Assembly: GCA_024803745.1 (NCBI GenBank)
Contig: JANJXV010000004.1
Coordinates: 49,919,858-49,983,857 of the forward strand
Source: Megascapheus bottae
Taxonomy: Eukaryota; Chordata; Mammalia; Rodentia; Geomyidae
Reading direction: 5' to 3'
DNA: 64,000 nucleotides
Each line of letters opens with the position of its first letter. The first letter of the stretch is position 1. Made by a program: the position numbers and the translations under genes. The notes below the pieces were generated by a model, which made no database searches, was not told the DNA's origin, and was given only the letters and a program-made list of their open reading frames with translations. Positions 23,990 to 34,249 of this stretch are shown piece after piece.

Positions 23990-25870
23990 GTGAAAACTTT
24001 CCAGTCTTCACCAATTGACAACATCATAAACAATTTCAATTAAAGCCACAACTTCCTTATAAAGTTATGAAGTTGGAGAACATCTCTCCTTTGGAGACTC
24101 ACAGATGCTTCAATGAAATGTTTAGTTAGAGCTTTAATGAATGTCTGTACAGGAAAACAAAAACTGAAAAATATGTTCTCAGTACTTAGAAAATTTATAC
24201 CTAAAAGCATTTCATTAGTAACAATTCTATACATTAATGGTGATCCTGAACAATTGAAAACTTTCTTCTATAAAGATAGTAGACTATTCAATATAAAGTT
24301 TTTATATCTGTTTAGAAGTTTGAAATTTATCCATGAATTTTGCACATAAATGTAAAACTATGTCTTAAAATTTCTGTCTTAGATATCACTAAATGATACT
24401 TAAAATTTAAAAGGGCACTGATCAGATTTAATTGCAGAACACAGAATGCAGGTATGAAAATGTACATAAAATGCACCATAACACAGCTACAACTTTAAGA
24501 TATTTACTACAGGAAAAATATAAATGCATTAAAGGAATGTTGGTGTATACTTTTAGTAAGAAGAAGCATGATAATAGAACAAAAAGCAAAGGAAGGCAGC
24601 ATTACTACTTTGTCTTTTATTTCCTTGGAAGACACTTGGCTACTTTAAAAAACTTAGGACCTCTTAGGACCTAGATGAAGTTACTTATTAGATTAATGCA
24701 TTATGAAACAATGAGCATCAGTAGTGACAATAAGCAAGATTAATTTTACAAATATTAGTCACTGATTCATATTTATTTGAATGTAATTTGTAAATGCATA
24801 GAATTCTTCTACTTTAGACAAATGAATTGCTTTCATTGACCCTTTAAATAAGTTTAAAATAACTGTTTTCACTCCTTATAAATTCTCTCAGTCACCTCTA
24901 ATTGAGGTGCTTTGTGGGCAAAGATGATCATAGCTATCACTCACTGTGATATTCAGAATTAGAACAGTTCATAATATAATATAAACAACTTAAACTATCC
25001 GCACTATTGAGAAAATCAACTATAACAACTGGTCATCAGGTAAGATGTTAGCATCGACCTTCACTTGCATTTTGGTTTCGCTGTCAAATATTCATTTACC
25101 CAGATAAAATAACAACAGGATTTAGCTAATTTGAAATACGATATTTTTTTACATCTTCAAGGGCCTTCCATATAAACCAAAAATGTACATTTAAATTAAC
25201 GGAAGCAAACCCAAAAAGAAAAAAAAATAATTTGACAAAAAAACATGTATTTAATCCCAGACTCGTACATATTGTAGTTTTTCTTTCCCTAATTTTAATA
25301 GCTGTTTTTTCACATAATAAATTTTCAGATATTTGAAACTTCTCAAAGTTAAAATATTTCTTATTTCTATATGAATCCCTTCCAAAAAAAATATATGAAT
25401 TCAAGGGAACTGTTCTTGCAGGTGGAATGCTTCCAAACATTTGACTGCTGAGGGAAGATTTCTCAGGCAGTAAAGAAAAAAATACAGTTTTGCTCCCGAG
25501 GTATCCTCGCATGTCTGCATAGCTAAGCAGCTCAAACATAACCTGACAAGTAAGAAATATGCTTTTGTCCGACCATTCAGCCAATGATGATGCTTGCCTA
25601 GTGCTCTGAACATAGACTGCTATCAGTGATAAATGTACTGAAAGCTATCTGTCAACCAATCCAGAAAACTGCTGTTTCCTGGGAAGAAAGTGAGAGAAGA
25701 TCTTGCTTTCATCATCTTAAACTTTCATTTGCTAGAGATCAAATACCATTCTGCTGCATACCAAAAATCATCATCTTCTATCTACAGGAAATTATTCCTG
25801 TAGAACTTTATTCTGACTTATTTCAATAGTTTTTTTTATTGGTAATATGATTAGTAAATTAAGTTGATCA
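23990..25870. other. Unique A+T-rich DNA
   Basis: I see no transposon or gene. The longest frame, 25126-25584 on the minus strand (152 codons), overlaps a second frame in another phase at 25401-25613, has A+T-driven runs of Phe/Leu/Lys, and shows no domain. It is not called as a gene. Confidence 0.55.
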
Positions 25871-25879
25871 CAAAGACTT

Positions 25880-26350
25880 TTTCTTCTCTGAATTACCTGT
25901 TTCACCTTAGGAAGCTGCACAAAATGAACCTCTTAAGCCTTTTGAAAATGCCCCCTTTTTCCCCCTCCCTCAGCAATGATTTATCTTTCTCCTAGAAAAT
26001 CCGTTTTACAAAAGGGAGTCTGATTAAAGGAAGCCAAGCAGCACAAACACTTGCAGAAGATCCTGCTTATCTGGAACTCCCTTGACAATGTACGTTTTTG
26101 GGGGGTTGGGAATGCTGCAGGTTCAAGGGATAATTCTGCCTTTCAGGCACTTCAATTTATTTCATGCCTGAGCACTGTCATTGTACACAGACAAGATGAA
26201 ACGCATCGTTGTGTAAAGAAATTGAAATGGAATCCTACTTGACCCAGCAGGGTGGGGCATTATGTTTGACTCAGTAGTGATTCCTGGCATAATATCTAAT
26301 TCCACGAGGAAATTTTCTTGATATGGCCACCAGCTGTGAACGGCTTTGTC
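25880..26350. other. Candidate conserved non-coding element
   Basis: This is one of the longest stretches free of repeats and of low-complexity runs, with near-balanced composition between strongly A+T-rich flanks. It includes CAGCAATGATTTATC, CCACCAGCTGTGAACGG (with a CAGCTG E-box) and GACTCAGTAG. The only frame (26051-26242) is short and unsupported. A developmental enhancer-type element is a reasonable guess; conservation is not shown here. Confidence 0.3.
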
Positions 26351-26354
26351 CAGG

Positions 26355-28310
26355 GATCACAAGTTGTTCTGGGTGAGTAGGCTCAGGACATCCCTAGAAG
26401 AATGCAGCTCCTCTCCTGCTGGCATTTAGATCTCTTCATTTTCTCCATGCTTTCTATTCAACAGGAACAACTGAATGGAAGTGGATGGGGTGGAGGAGAG
26501 GGGGTGTGGGACCTGAAGCTCTGCATACTTCAGCAGCTATGAGAGTCAAGGCCCGCTTGACCTGAGATCCTTATTTATTTCATTTTATTTTGGAGTGCAA
26601 TCATTATTTCTTCACAGGGCATTTCTTTTTTTTTTAATTTTTACCCTTCCAGGCCAGCCCCTTTGCATGTCTTTCTCTGTTCAGTGTGTGTGAAGTATTT
26701 ACTTTGAAAAGGCTGTACACCAATACATTAAATAAAAGAGAAACACTGCGTGTCTCACAAGAAAGAGTCGTGCAGACAGCTTTATTACTTCTATCAGAGA
26801 ACAAAGATTTTTCCCAGCATGCAGAGGATTATTAGGCCAGAAGGAAATAAATGGGGTGTGTGATGTCAAGGCTTCAAATGTGTTCGAGGAAAAAAAAAAA
26901 CAATTGTCCAATTGATTTTGTTGCAATTATGCCTTTTGGAATGTAAAGCTTCCGTTTTTTCTTCTGAAGTATCCTTATTTTCCCAAGCATTTAAAAAGAT
27001 TTACTTGGACACAAATGTAAATGATAATCCATTATTCCTGATGGCATCGCTCCTCCATAACAAAAATATCTAGAGAGTATAGGCTTAAAGGACTCTCCCT
27101 AGAAAAGGAAACCTTCAAAAGTTAACTTCAGCAGCCGCATTTGACAACTTTCCCCAATGTACCTCTTTCCTACACCTAAACTTTATTAAAAAATATAAAT
27201 TATGATACCATCGCAGTTTCAATATCCAAGCATCAATATTCTTTGCTTGACTCAGATGAAAAATGAATTAAATGAATAATGGGAAACTTATCAGTGGGAA
27301 TTTTTTTCTTATTATTTTCTTAAAATTTACCAAATTCACTTTGAAATTAGGTGCATTTAGCTCATTGTGAAAACTTTATTTCCACTTTTTAGTTACTTTT
27401 AGGTCAATTAGATACCTTTCGGACCAGAAATAAATAGTAATTATTCTGTCTCTCTAGTATTAAAAAATGAACACTTTATGTCTCAATTCTTAATTGAAAG
27501 GAAATGAAAAATATTAAAATTAGTGCTTGATAATATATGTATTAAATTTGGCATTTATACAAAGAACATATTTAACACCTTTATACAATCCCAAATATAT
27601 ATTATATGTATGCACATATAGGTATATATGTTATACAAGTCTATATTATCTATATTATAACTTTCTTTTGCATTCCTTAATTATTAATATTGCTTTGGGA
27701 TTTATTTACATGTGAATAGCTTAGAATATTCTCAAATTTTACACTTTAAAGCATCAAAAAGTTGCGGCACACTTATGTTTATCTGAATCTTAGTCATTAA
27801 GTTTATACGTAATTTATTTCACAAATTTAATTAAAGAAACTGAAGTAGTCACTGACCTTATTAGCATTCATGCTTCAATAGCTTCTTTGACCTAAGAAGT
27901 ATATAGTATAAACAAAATATAGCATTTGATCAAAGAATGTAAGAAATGAAAATGAAAAGCAATCTGAAATATGTAAAAGGCAAGGTACAAAAGCATATAT
28001 CATCCCTTATGTGAGAATAATTAAGTGAAGAGTTATATAAGTATATATTTCAGAATATATATTGTTTTCAAATATTATATATGTAAAACTAAGTATGTAT
28101 GTAAAATTTCTAAATAGATTTCTGTAGAGCTATTATGTAAAGTTCTTCAAGGAAAGCACAGCCTAAGGAATGTCTAACCTATTCAGTGGCCAAGGAAAAG
28201 GATTCAACTCAGGTAATAATGTTGACAAATCTGCAACAAAGGACAACCTCAATGAAGCTATTGGAGTCCATGTGATGCGAAAATCTGGGAAAAAAGAACA
28301 GGGATGAGAA
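26355..28310. other. Unique A+T-rich DNA
   Basis: No gene and no recognised transposon. A short tract of alternating AT-rich units with GTATG lies at 27590-27640. Confidence 0.55.
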
Positions 28311-28323
28311 CACTGTTCAAGAT

Positions 28324-28447
28324 GAGGAGGAGGAGGAGGAAGAAGAAGAAAAAGAAGGAGGAGGAGGAGGAGGAGGAAGAAGGAGGAGGAAGAAGGAGGA
28401 GGAAGAAGGAGGAGGAAGAAGGAGGAGGAAGAAGGAGGAGGAGGAGA

Positions 28448-28479
<32 letters not shown>

Positions 28480-28619
28480 GAGGAGGAGGAGGAGAAGGAG
28501 GAGGAGGAGGAGGAGGAGGAGGAAAAGAAGAAGAAGAAGAAGAAGAAGAAGAAGAAGAAGAAGAAGAAGAAGAAGAAGAAGAAGAAGAAGAAGAAGAAGA
28601 AGAAGAAGAAGAAGGAGAA
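28324..28619 (+). repeat. 296-nt uninterrupted purine tract, (GGA/GAA)n then (AAG)n
   Basis: From 28324 to 28619 every base on the plus strand is A or G. The first part is a mixed array of GGA and GAA triplets with several tandem GGAAGAAGGAGGA units around 28370-28445. The last part, about 28525-28613, is a nearly pure AAG array of roughly 29 units. Such homopurine-homopyrimidine mirror-like tracts can form intramolecular triplexes (H-DNA), and long GAA arrays can stall replication and transcription. The 153-codon frame at 28304-28765 is an Arg/Lys translation of this array and not a gene. Confidence 0.98.
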
Positions 28620-28664
28620 TAGTTTTACCTGCTAAGGCACTTGTGCCTACTGCTTTGGTGCTGA

Positions 28665-28686
28665 GGGAGGGGAGGGAGGTTAAGGG
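28665..28686 (+). other. Potential G-quadruplex motif
   Basis: Four G-runs (28665-28667, 28669-28672, 28674-28676, 28684-28686) are separated by loops of 1, 1 and 7 bases, which meets the usual G3N1-7 rule. It starts 45 bases after the end of the purine tract. Confidence 0.75.
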
Positions 28687-28781
28687 TATATGGAGTGCTC
28701 AAGTAGGGGTAAAACGTGTTTACAAAGCGGTGGGGACTTATGACTGCATGAGACCAAGGGGATAAAGAAGTCTTCCTAGTA

Positions 28782-28880
28782 AGGCCTGAGTAAGGGCATA
28801 GTGGTAGAGTGCTTGCCTGGCATGTACATAAGGCCCTAGGTTTGATTCTTTGGCACCAAATACACAGAAAAAGCCAGAAG
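28782..28880 (+). mobile_element. IDL-Geo SINE, 3'-truncated
   Basis: The tRNA-like left monomer is present (GTGGTAGAGTGCTTGCCTGG, B-box region TAGGTTTGATTCTTTGGCAC), and so is the beginning of Geo (AAAAGCCAGAAGTGGTG). The rest of Geo is missing and ordinary sequence follows. No target-site duplication is evident, so the 3' part was probably lost by deletion. Confidence 0.88.
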
Positions 28881-29014
28881 TGGTGAATACATATGTATCA
28901 CATGCATATTCTTATGCACACACAACTCACACACTCTAAGACATATACCTTTTCCCCTAGCTCTATAAACTGAAAAATTCTGGGAAGAATGATGTTCCAT
29001 TAAAAGTACATACA

Positions 29015-29212
29015 GGGCCGGGAGTTTGGCCTAGTGGTTAAAGTGCTTGCCTCGCATGCATGAAGACCCGGGTTCAATTCCTCGGTACCACATACATGGA
29101 AAAAAGCCGGAAGTGGTGCTAAGGCTCAAGTGGTAGAGCTCTTGCCTTGAGAAAGTACAAGGACAGTGCTCAGGCCCTGAGCTCAAGACTAGGATTGGCA
29201 AAAAAAAAAAAG
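29015..29212 (+). mobile_element. IDL-Geo SINE, full length, well preserved
   Basis: This is the clearest copy. The left monomer has an A-box-like TGGCCTAGTGGT near 29027 and a B-box GGTTCAATTC at 29071-29080, the internal polymerase III promoter. The Geo monomer follows with AAAAAGCCGGAAGTGGTGCT, CAAGTGGTAGAGCTCTTGCC, CAGTGCTCAGGCCCTGAGCT, then GGCAAAAAAAAAAA. AAAAGTACATACA occurs exactly at 29002-29014 and 29208-29220 (13 bp), and the nick site reads TTTT/AA on the bottom strand, so L1 machinery was used. Confidence 0.97.
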
Positions 29213-29224
29213 TACATACAATTA

Positions 29225-30295
29225 GTCATTAGCTACCACATGAACCAGAGAGAAACCTACACAAATAATTGTTTTCAAGGCTTCCTGTTAAAATGAAAAA
29301 AAAATGTTCTTAAAAATCCATCCAAGTAGATTAAGAAACAATCACCTCATACACTATTACTTTACATATTGCTATTACATATTAATATTAGGTTGGTTTT
29401 GTTTAGTGAAGGAACTTGCCACTTGTTTTATGTCTTTAAGGACATAAAGTGATGATAAGGATGCCAGTGATGATAGCAGCCCAAGTTTTTAATTTCATAA
29501 ATCTGTGGTATATTTTATATTGTTTGAAAATAAATTGTTCACTACATGAAAATGGAAACTTGATATTAAACAAGCTTTCTGGCTTCTCTAGAAGATCTAG
29601 AAGATTCAGTAGTTCTGACAATTAAGCCAATATTTCTCATGGTAATGGTGAAAAGATTTGCTTCCTGGCCATCCATTGACATTGAAACCTATATTCTCTC
29701 ATTGGCCTTGTTCTCTGCTTTTGAATTTTTCTATCTTACTAGCACACTGCATATTTACTTTCATCATTTATATTAATTGTACTGTACTAATTTATGCTAT
29801 ACTGAGGCTGCAGATATCTAAGAATATCTTGTATTAGTGGTAATAATAGTGTTCTAGTGACAACATAATGAGGAGGCCACAGGAATTTTCAAGAAGTAGA
29901 GAAGATCACAAAACACACACACACAGACACAGACACACATTCTATTTAGTGTGTGTTTATGTTTCCTTAGAACAGTTTTATTTTTGCACGGATAGAGTAT
30001 TCATAAACGGTTCTTGTGAATTCTGTTCACAGTGTTGGACATTTATATGTTATGTTTATAACTAACTCTCCCATTGATTCTGATACTGAGAATGAGAAAA
30101 CCCAATAATCTATTCCTTAGAGACCCTTCTCTAATTAGGTTTATTTCACACTGGATGTGTTGCCTGATGCACTTGCACCTGACACTCCTGCTCTTTTTGT
30201 TTCTGTAGATCATATTTTTTCTCTTTCAGTTCTACTTTTGAAAAAAATCCCATCAAATAGATTTCATCTCTATGCTAGTAACATTTTCTGACCAT
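29225..30295. other. Unique A+T-rich DNA
   Basis: No gene or transposon recognised. A short (CA)n patch lies at 29914-29938. Confidence 0.6.
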
Positions 30296-30299
30296 GTTC

Positions 30300-30660
30300 T
30301 CAGTATTGAAGAACTTCCATGGCGATATTCCCAGGGATTGCATTAGTTAGCATTCTCCGAAAGAGGATAAAATGTTCCTTTCCTTTTGCACCCTGACCAG
30401 CATTGGTTGTTTAGTATCTTAAAGATTTTCATCTGCCTCTCCTGAGATTTCATTTGCTTTATGGTTAAGAATTTTGCACATTTCTTCATTTATATTTCTT
30501 CTTCACAGTCTTATCTGTTAAATCATTTGCCCATTTATTAATTATTTGTTCTGTGCCTGGTTAACTGTTTTAAATGTTTTTTTTGTAAATCTTACATATT
30601 GATCTTTTATCTAGTGAATTTTTTCAAGTCTATAGGTTTTCTTTGTAGTAATATTTTTTC
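30300..30660 (-). mobile_element. Ancient L1 ORF2 fragment
   Basis: On the plus strand the order of landmarks matches the complement of the C-terminal part of mammalian L1 ORF2: TGCACCCTGACCAGCATTGG, TGAGATTTCATTTGCTTTAT, GCACATTTCTTCATTTAT, AATCATTTGCCCATTTATT and TTGATCTTTTATCTAGTG. It is strongly diverged with many stops and must be far older than the other L1 copies. Confidence 0.65.
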
Positions 30661-30669
30661 ATTTAAATT

Positions 30670-31040
30670 TGATAGTTTTAGTATTACTCCTATCACAAAT
30701 TCTGTAGGCTTACAAATACTAGCAACAAAACTGCTAATACCTTAATTATATTCTAAATAATGTGGTTTAAAAAACTTTACATATATATTATACTTATAGT
30801 GTCAGCTGTTTCAATAATCATTTTTTTTTGCTTTTTGATGATAACTGAGGTTTACAGTAAATAAATACTTTCTAATGGTCTAATTTGGCAATTAAATCTG
30901 GGAACTCTTGTACTAGAGAAAATAAAATTAATCAACAGGTCACAGCCCTGAAAAAATATAAAAGATTCAGTGAGTTAAAATAATCACAAAATTAAAACAT
31001 AGAAAAGCTCTACAAATGGTTTAAAGAAGTACAGGTAAAT
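30670..31040. other. Unique A+T-rich DNA
   Basis: Nothing recognised. Confidence 0.6.
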
Positions 31041-31049
31041 GCAAAACTA

Positions 31050-31290
31050 ATAACAACAGATGCTGGAGGGGATGTGGCCAGGAGAGATCACTACTACACT
31101 GTTGGTGGGAGTGCAAACTCCTTCAAACACTATGGAAAGCAGTATGGCAGTTCCTCAAAAGACTAAAAAATAGAGCTCCCCTATGACCCAGCAATTCCAC
31201 TACTTGGCATTTACCCAACCATCCAGAAACAAGGTCCCTCAGTTGATGAGTGGATCAACAAGATGTGGTATTTATACACAATGGAATTTT
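31050..31290 (+). mobile_element. L1 ORF2 3'-part fragment with internal deletion
   Basis: Reads through L1 ORF2 C-terminal sequence: CAACAGATGCTGGAGGGGAT, CACTGTTGGTGGGAGTGCAA, GCTCCCCTATGACCCAGCAA and GGCATTTACCCAACCATCC. It then jumps at about 31233 to CCTCAGTTGATGAGTGGATC and ends at TATACACAATGGAATTTT. Roughly 100 bp of ORF2 are missing at the jump compared with the copy at 62340-62460. There is no 3' UTR or A-tail, so the right end was also lost. Confidence 0.85.
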
Positions 31291-31368
31291 AAATATTCTT
31301 AACAAAGAGAAGCACAAGTATAGTTTCAAATAAAAAATGTTTTAATGTAATATAGAAAATATCTAAGA

Positions 31369-31600
31369 CTCTGGGCGAGGTAGTTCACGCCTGCAATCCT
31401 AACTATTCAGGGGCTGAGATCTGAGGATCAAGGTTCAAAGCCAGCCCAGGCACTAAAGAATGTGAGACTTTCATCTCCAATTAATCATTAAAAAATGAGA
31501 AATGGGGCTGTGGCTCAGAGGTAGGGCAATAACCTTGAGCTGAAGAACTCAGGGAAACTACCTAGGCCTAGAGTTCCAGCCCCACAATGCACAAAAAAAA
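31369..31600 (+). mobile_element. B1-like/Geo composite SINE
   Basis: The B1-like left half carries GGGCGAGGTAGTTCACGCCT, GCAATCCTAACTATTCAG, GATCTGAGGATCAAGGTTCA and AAGCCAGCCCAGGCAC. The linker ATCTCCAATTAATCATT leads into a Geo right half (GGGGCTGTGGCTCAGAGGTA, AACCTTGAGCTGAAGAACTC) and an A-tail. Flanking ATCTAAGA at 31361-31368 and 31601-31608 is the target-site duplication. Here the Geo module sits behind a 7SL-like and not a tRNA-like head. Confidence 0.92.
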
Positions 31601-31856
31601 ATCTAAGATAAATATTTAATTAAAGTATGTAAGAAGGTAAAGACACATATTAAATACATTAAATTACAACTAGATTTGATCTAAAAGAAGAATGACTGAT
31701 GAAGAAGGCAGAATTCATGACCAGGTAGTTTATCTATCACTAGCAGTGATCACTATAAGAAAAGAAGTAGTATTTTAGCATATATTGGCATAGTATATTA
31801 GCACATTTTAATGATTCAGTGTTAGCAACTCTGAAACATTATTGAATTCTAATCTT

Positions 31857-32536
31857 TTTTTGATTTGCATTTCTTTTTTTCCACATATTTTTATTGTAAT
31901 TAATAAAAGGGTTACATTATATTCACCAAATAGAAAGTGCATTGCTTCACAAACATTGATACCCTTTCTCATGACATGGTCCCCATTTCCCTCCCACCCC
32001 TCTCCTGCTCATCTTGATTTCCCCCCTTCCCAATCCAATTTCAAATAACCAATTAAGCATATATAAAATATATTAGAAAACAGGGTGAAATATTGTAACA
32101 ATATGAGATAATCAAGGGACAGCAAAAGATATGAGAGATAACATAGTACATTAAAGACATTAGTCACTCATTATTTGGCTTTTGTTTCTATATCCTGGAG
32201 GTCCTTACATTTAGCTTCATACTATATGGCCTCAAGTATCTAGGTTTTGTTCTATTGTGAATCTCTTCTAGGAAAGCCCAAGGTTTGTACTGATTATGAC
32301 AAATGAGGGAAACCATTGAGCCTATATTCCTTTGAGTCTGGCTTATTTCATTTAATATGATTTTTTCTAAGTCTTTCCATTTCCTTACAAATGGGGCGAT
32401 GTCATTCTTTCTGATAGCAGCATAGAATTCCATTGTGTATAAATACTACATCTTGTTGATCCACTCATCAACTGAGGGACATCTGGGTTGGTTCCATATC
32501 TTTACTATGGTAAATAGTGCTGCAATGAACATCTGT
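31857..32536 (-). mobile_element. 5'-truncated L1 with ORF2 end and full 3' UTR
   Basis: On the minus strand it begins within the ORF2 C-terminus (complement of GTAAATAGTGCTGCAATGAA), passes the FYAAI...APFVRKWKDLE coding block, then the 3' UTR (TACATTAAAGACATTAGTCA region and the purine tract). It ends at the complement of TTTTTATTGTAATTAATAAA and an A-tail. ATTCTAATCTT is repeated exactly at 31846-31856 and 32537-32547, giving an 11-bp duplication. The frames at 31842-32048 and 32188-32433 belong to it. Confidence 0.95.
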
Positions 32537-32707
32537 ATTCTAATCTTAAATTGACCCAATGCTCTTGATGACCCTGTTTAAAAATAGCAAATTAAAGAGA
32601 CAAGAAATTAAACACTTTGAACAAGTTTTGTTAGGCATTAGGTGAGAATATTACTCAAGGTTCTCTGAGCATTAGCTCAAGACCAAGTATGGTAAAAAAA
32701 AAAAATA

Positions 32708-32895
32708 GAGCTGGGAGTTTGGCCTAGTGGTAGAGTGCTTGCCTAGCATGTACAAAGACCCGGTTCAAGTCCTTGGTACCAGATACATAGAAAAAAGCTG
32801 GAAATGGTGCTGATGCTCAAGTGGCAGAGCTCTAGCCATGAGAAAAGTCCAAGGGCAATGCTCAGCCCCTGAGCTAAAGCCCAGGAATGACAATT
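32708..32895 (+). mobile_element. IDL-Geo SINE
   Basis: GGGAGTTTGGCCTAGTGGTA, GAGTGCTTGCCTAGCATGTA and the B-box region GGTTCAAGTCCTTGG form the left monomer. AAAAGCTGGAAATGGTGCTG and CAAGTGGCAGAGCTCTAGCC form Geo. The tail has become an ATTA tetranucleotide repeat (32893-32915). Just upstream, 32655-32700 resembles an isolated Geo 3' end with an A-tail, possibly the remnant of another copy. Confidence 0.93.
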
Positions 32896-32915
32896 AATTA
32901 ATTAATTAATTAATA
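32893..32915. repeat. (TTAA)n microsatellite grown from a SINE tail
   Basis: A run of about five TTAA units replaces the A-tail of the adjacent IDL-Geo SINE. Microsatellite birth from retroposon tails is a familiar process. Confidence 0.9.
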
Positions 32916-33059
32916 AAATTAGGAGGTATGACAGGAGATAAGAGAACAAAAAAGGGAAGAATAAGATCAAAATATATTAAGTGACTTTATACTACTATCA
33001 CAAATGAGCTCTGTACAATCATTTATACTAACAAATAATAAACACTAAAGGAACAAATA

Positions 33060-33205
33060 ATCCACTCAATGATGAACTTGATACTTTTCACATAAATTAC
33101 AAGTGGCCAATCAACACATGCACAAAATATTTAACATTCTTTAGCCCCCAATAGTCCAGATGAAAACTATAAGGAAATGTCAACTTACCCAAGTCTAGAA
33201 AAGAA
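33060..33205 (+). mobile_element. Ancient L1 ORF2 fragment
   Basis: ACAAGTGGCCAATCAACACA, TGCACAAAATATTTAACATT and GATGAAAACTATAAGGAAAT match the order of the L1 ORF2 region that precedes the conserved C-terminus in old mammalian L1s. It is highly diverged and has no frame. Confidence 0.55.
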
Positions 33206-33229
33206 CAACAATAACAACAGCAAAACAAA

Positions 33230-33300
33230 TAAAGGCCAGACATGGCAATTCACCATAATTCTAGCTAAGTGGAAGATAGTGACAAGAGAATCATGTTGCT
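33230..33300 (+). mobile_element. B1-like SINE fragment
   Basis: GGCCAGACATGGCAATTCAC followed by CATAATTCTAGCTAAGTGGA is the start of a B1-like element. The rest is lost. Confidence 0.5.
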
Positions 33301-33905
33301 ATGTTCCTAAAACCCTCTTTCAGAAACTTTAGGGATTGGTAGTACACATGTCCCCAGTGGCTCTCTTCCACTGGGCTCATCTCCTCTTCCTGCCCAAGGA
33401 ATACGGAAGTTCTTACTGCAATCATATTTAGTACTTCAATACTAAGTGTCTGGTTAGAATGTTTAGTTATAGTTTAGTTATAATATAACTAAATAGTGAC
33501 ACCGAGTACAAAATAGGCACATGAACTACAATATTAAATATAAACTTGTACATTTTATTTAAAAAAACATTGACTTATGTGATGTCATGTATAGTATTAG
33601 GCACAACTACTCAATCATAAGAAATGGAGTAAATGAGAGAACTTCAACTTTTGAACTAAGAGTAATTTAAACATCTCCCAATGATCATAACATATGCTTG
33701 AGTAAATGGAAAATCTTTTCACATTCCCATATTTGAAGACCTCAATTACGATGTTTTGTCAATTTCCCAAAATATATGTGACACTTACATTGTAGCATAT
33801 TTATGTGAAATTATATTGACCCTAAGCTATGCAATGCAAGTATAAATTTTAAAAGCAATCTAAAGCCAGACTACTCTATATGTAGCAAGAATGGTCTACA
33901 TTTTT
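33300..33905. other. Unique A+T-rich DNA
   Basis: Nothing recognised. Confidence 0.55.
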
Positions 33906-33909
33906 TAAG

Positions 33910-34240
33910 CTTGGAATGGTGGTGTGCACATCTGTGAACCTAGCTGGTCAAGAGGTAGTAAAGAAGAGAATCATCAGTTCAGTTAGGCTAAGGGAAAAAA
34001 GGTAGTGAACTCCCACCTCAACCCATAAGTTTAGTATGGTGGTCTGAGCCTGATATCCTAGTTATTCACGATGAATAATCACAGTCCAGAAAAGACTGAA
34101 AAAACTGTGAGACCATATTTAAAACACAATTTGGCAAAAGATGTTGGAGACATGATTAGATGGGTAAAGTGTTTACACAGCTAGTATGAGGCACAGATTT
34201 CAAACTCTAATTCCCACATTATTTTTATAATGAATGAAGC
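33910..34240 (+). mobile_element. Old composite SINE region (B1-like blocks plus ID-like block)
   Basis: Two B1-like starts are visible: TTGGAATGGTGGTGTGCACA at 33911 and TTTAGTATGGTGGTCTGAGC at 34030. The second is followed by an ID-like block with GATTAGATGGGTAAAGTGTT and CTAGTATGAGGCAC at about 34155-34230. The order B1 then ID-like repeats what is seen near 50150 and 54203, suggesting an older composite family that predates Geo. Confidence 0.5.
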
Positions 34241-34249
34241 TATTTTATA

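Noticed and set aside
24650..24672. Short direct repeat CTTAGGACCT twice, considered as a duplication flanking an insertion
   Set aside because: The copies are adjacent with one base between them, so nothing is inserted; probably slippage.
25126..25584. A 152-codon minus-strand frame, one of the longest outside L1
   Set aside because: It overlaps a second frame in another phase, has no domain or signal, and its composition follows the A+T bias. Chance frames of this size are expected in 64 kb.
28304..28765. A 153-codon plus-strand frame encoding a very Arg/Lys-rich protein, superficially like a nucleic-acid-binding basic domain
   Set aside because: It is a direct translation of the GGA/GAA/AAG microsatellite. 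Other phases give poly-Glu or poly-Lys, and no family sequence surrounds it.
29015..29090. A tRNA gene suggested by A- and B-box motifs
   Set aside because: It is the tRNA-derived head of an IDL-Geo SINE followed directly by Geo and an A-tail. The cloverleaf is not maintained and the same unit recurs many times in the window.
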